From NCBI GenBank assembly GCA_946800325.1, contig OX326959.1:31968527-32032526 (forward strand): a DNA stretch of 64,000 nt. Reading direction: 5' to 3'. Positions 62,424-64,000 of the stretch are shown in pieces (within the stretch, counting starts at the first letter, position 1; every line of letters begins with the position of its first letter). The stretch comes from Luzula sylvatica (Eukaryota; Streptophyta; Magnoliopsida; Poales; Juncaceae). The notes under the pieces are model-generated. The model searched no databases. It worked only from the letters and a program-made list of their open reading frames with translations, and was not told the origin of the DNA. Made by a program: the position numbers and the translations under genes.

Positions 62424-63975
62424 ATGACGTTCTCCAGTTCGTTCACCTCCCGCTTCTCTTTCCTCTCGTCTCCAGTACCCTCCGTTCCCTCTCTCCATCT
62501 CCGAACCAAACAACATAATCACCATTACCACCATTCGTTCAAGCGTCTATTTTCGCTCAGAGAGTCGAAGAAAGAGACTTCCCGCAAGGCCTCTCCTGAC
62601 GTACCGGACAATTTCAAATTTGATAAACAGAAGAGACCGTTACCACCTGAGAAGGATGAATCAGATTCAGAATTCGATGGTAGTAGTGCTGTTAAAGGGA
62701 CCGTGCTTGCTGGATTGTTGTTAGTAGGTATAATTGGAGGATTTGGGGGTGTTGGGTATGTCTACAGAGATCAAATTAATGTATTTCTCACCCAATTTAC
62801 CGAGTTTATTGATGGTATGCAATTTTTCTATGATTTGGTTTAATTGGGGAGAACTGAGAAGTTTTGATGAATTAGGCTACTGAGTTTTCTGGGTACTAAT
62901 AATTAAGCTCGTTTGACATTTGATCGAGCAGGTTATGGGCCAGCTGGATATGCTTTGTTTATCCTTGTTTACGCTGGATTGGAGGTTGAAATATAATTAT
63001 GGTTTTGTTCAAATATTAATCCAAGTTTCAGATTTTAAAAATTAGCATGCCCAATTTAATGCGTTTAGAACATGTAATTTATTACAGCCTTATTTTATTT
63101 TTCAGATTCTCGCAATTCCTGCAATACCCTTGACCATGTCTTCTGGTCTTCTATTTGGCAATGTAACTGGTACCATCATTGTTTCAATCAGTGGAACGGT
63201 ACGTTTTTTCCTCCAAAAATAACAAGCAAAATTACTTTTCTAACCTTTACCATTTTTTTGGTAACTTACAGTTGGCCGCAGCCATTGCGTTTTTAATCGC
63301 GAGATATTTTGCGAGAGAGAGAATTCTCAAATTGGTCGAAGGGAATAAAAAGTTTTTGGCGATTGACAAAGCAATTGGAGAGAACGGGTTTAGGGTGGTG
63401 ACGCTTTTGCGATTAAGTCCTTTGTTGCCCTTTTCTATTGGCAATTATCTTTATGGTTTGACCTCCGTTAAATTCTTGCCTTATGTTCTTGGCAGGTAAC
63501 GCTATATAGCTCATAATGCATCAATATATCATTTTATATGACAATATACCATTTTACAGTTGGTTAGGAATGCTTCCTGGTTCATGGGCTTATGTTAGTG
63601 CCGGTGCTTTTGGTCGAGCCATTATTGTAAGTTTCCCTTTTTATTTTTATTTTTATTTTACTATTTGTATATACCTTTAAATGTTTCTCTGTGTTGTTTT
63701 ATGACAAGGAACTAATTTAATTTAATTTTAATTTTATTTTATTTTTGTAGCAAGAAGAATCTGAGTCAGGGTTGCCAGGTGGAAACGGGCAATTAATTAC
63801 TTTAGGAGTTGGATTATTATTTACCGCTGTAGCCGCAACTTATGTTACACGCCTTGCAAAGGTACTTATTTTTTACTTGTAAAAAAACTGAATTTTGATT
63901 ATTTAAAAACATATTGTACTGTTTCATTAATTTCCTTTTCTTGAATAGGATGCAATGAAAGATATCGATGAATAG
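62424..63975 (+). CDS. VTT/DedA-family (SNARE-associated) membrane protein, probably plastid-targeted
   Basis: Seven exons, 62424-62814, 62932-62984, 63106-63198, 63272-63495, 63560-63626, 63751-63861 and 63949-63975, join to 966 bp (321 residues), all GT-AG with frame kept. A Ser/Thr-rich N-terminus (TFSSSFTSRFSFLSSP) looks like a chloroplast transit peptide. A charged linker, one helix (GTVLAGLLLVGIIGGFGGVGYVY) and the VTT core follow: PAIPLTMSSGLLFGNVTGT, LAAAIAFLIARYFARERI, LLRLSPLLPFSIGNYLYGL and WLGMLPGSWAYVSAGAFG. The family includes DedA, TMEM41/VMP1 and plant plastid homologues (At1g22850 type, from memory); several members are lipid scramblases or transporters, and here that is inferred. 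Longer in-frame starts exist at 62394 and 62259; 62424 gives the cleanest transit peptide. The end sits 25 bp from the window edge. Confidence 0.93.
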
Positions 63976-64000
63976 CTTTGGGGTATAACTAGATCTCTTA

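Overview
This window is nuclear DNA from a flowering plant, most likely a eudicot. It is AT-rich, has plant-type GT-AG introns, and carries unmistakably plant genes (ROP GTPase, 112-residue plant cytochrome c, pectin methylesterase, class II formin piece). I cannot name the species; nothing seen excludes an asterid. There are no bacterial operons, CRISPR arrays or recognisable tRNA/rRNA genes.

Supported host genes, left to right: a seven-helix membrane protein (6122-7444, +) that lacks an in-frame ATG where its N-terminus should begin; cytochrome c (17916-18905, +, 3 exons); a formin fragment (about 23540-25030, +); a pectin methylesterase pseudogene (34591-35872, -); a two-KH-domain RNA-binding protein (37819-41871, -, 7 exons); a type I ROP GTPase (50787-52359, +, 7 exons, one GC-AG intron); a short putative secreted ORF (54422-54568, +); cytosolic leucyl-tRNA synthetase (54889-58648, -) split by a hAT-like insertion; and a plastid-type VTT/DedA (SNARE-associated) membrane protein (62424-63975, +, 7 exons). 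The genes are independent housekeeping or cell-wall genes and do not form a pathway.

The space between them is a dense, partly nested transposon landscape. Exact target-site duplications define many elements: a 5.5 kb LTR element (10848-16349), a pair of inverted ~0.7 kb Mutator-type MITEs (16381-17069 and 61538-62239), other TIR elements (4148-4665, 7879-9102, 48807-49351, 49783-50015, 58969-61434), a 5'-truncated LINE (19348-21469), a tRNA-derived SINE (21988-22128), Helitron-type ends (530, 45070) and a Tourist-like element nested in a Helitron-like repeat (47105-48355).

The most striking object is a ~9.6 kb satellite array (25027-34590). It is built of a ~249 bp dimer of two diverged ~124 bp halves, and higher-order duplications are visible in it. 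It lies exactly between two broken genes: the formin reading frame stops at its left edge and the pectin methylesterase loses its 3' part at its right edge. A second, degenerate AT-rich repeat block (about 35900-37310) follows on the other side of the methylesterase remnant.

All coordinates, splice sites and duplications were read by eye. Family assignments come from recognised motifs, not database searches.
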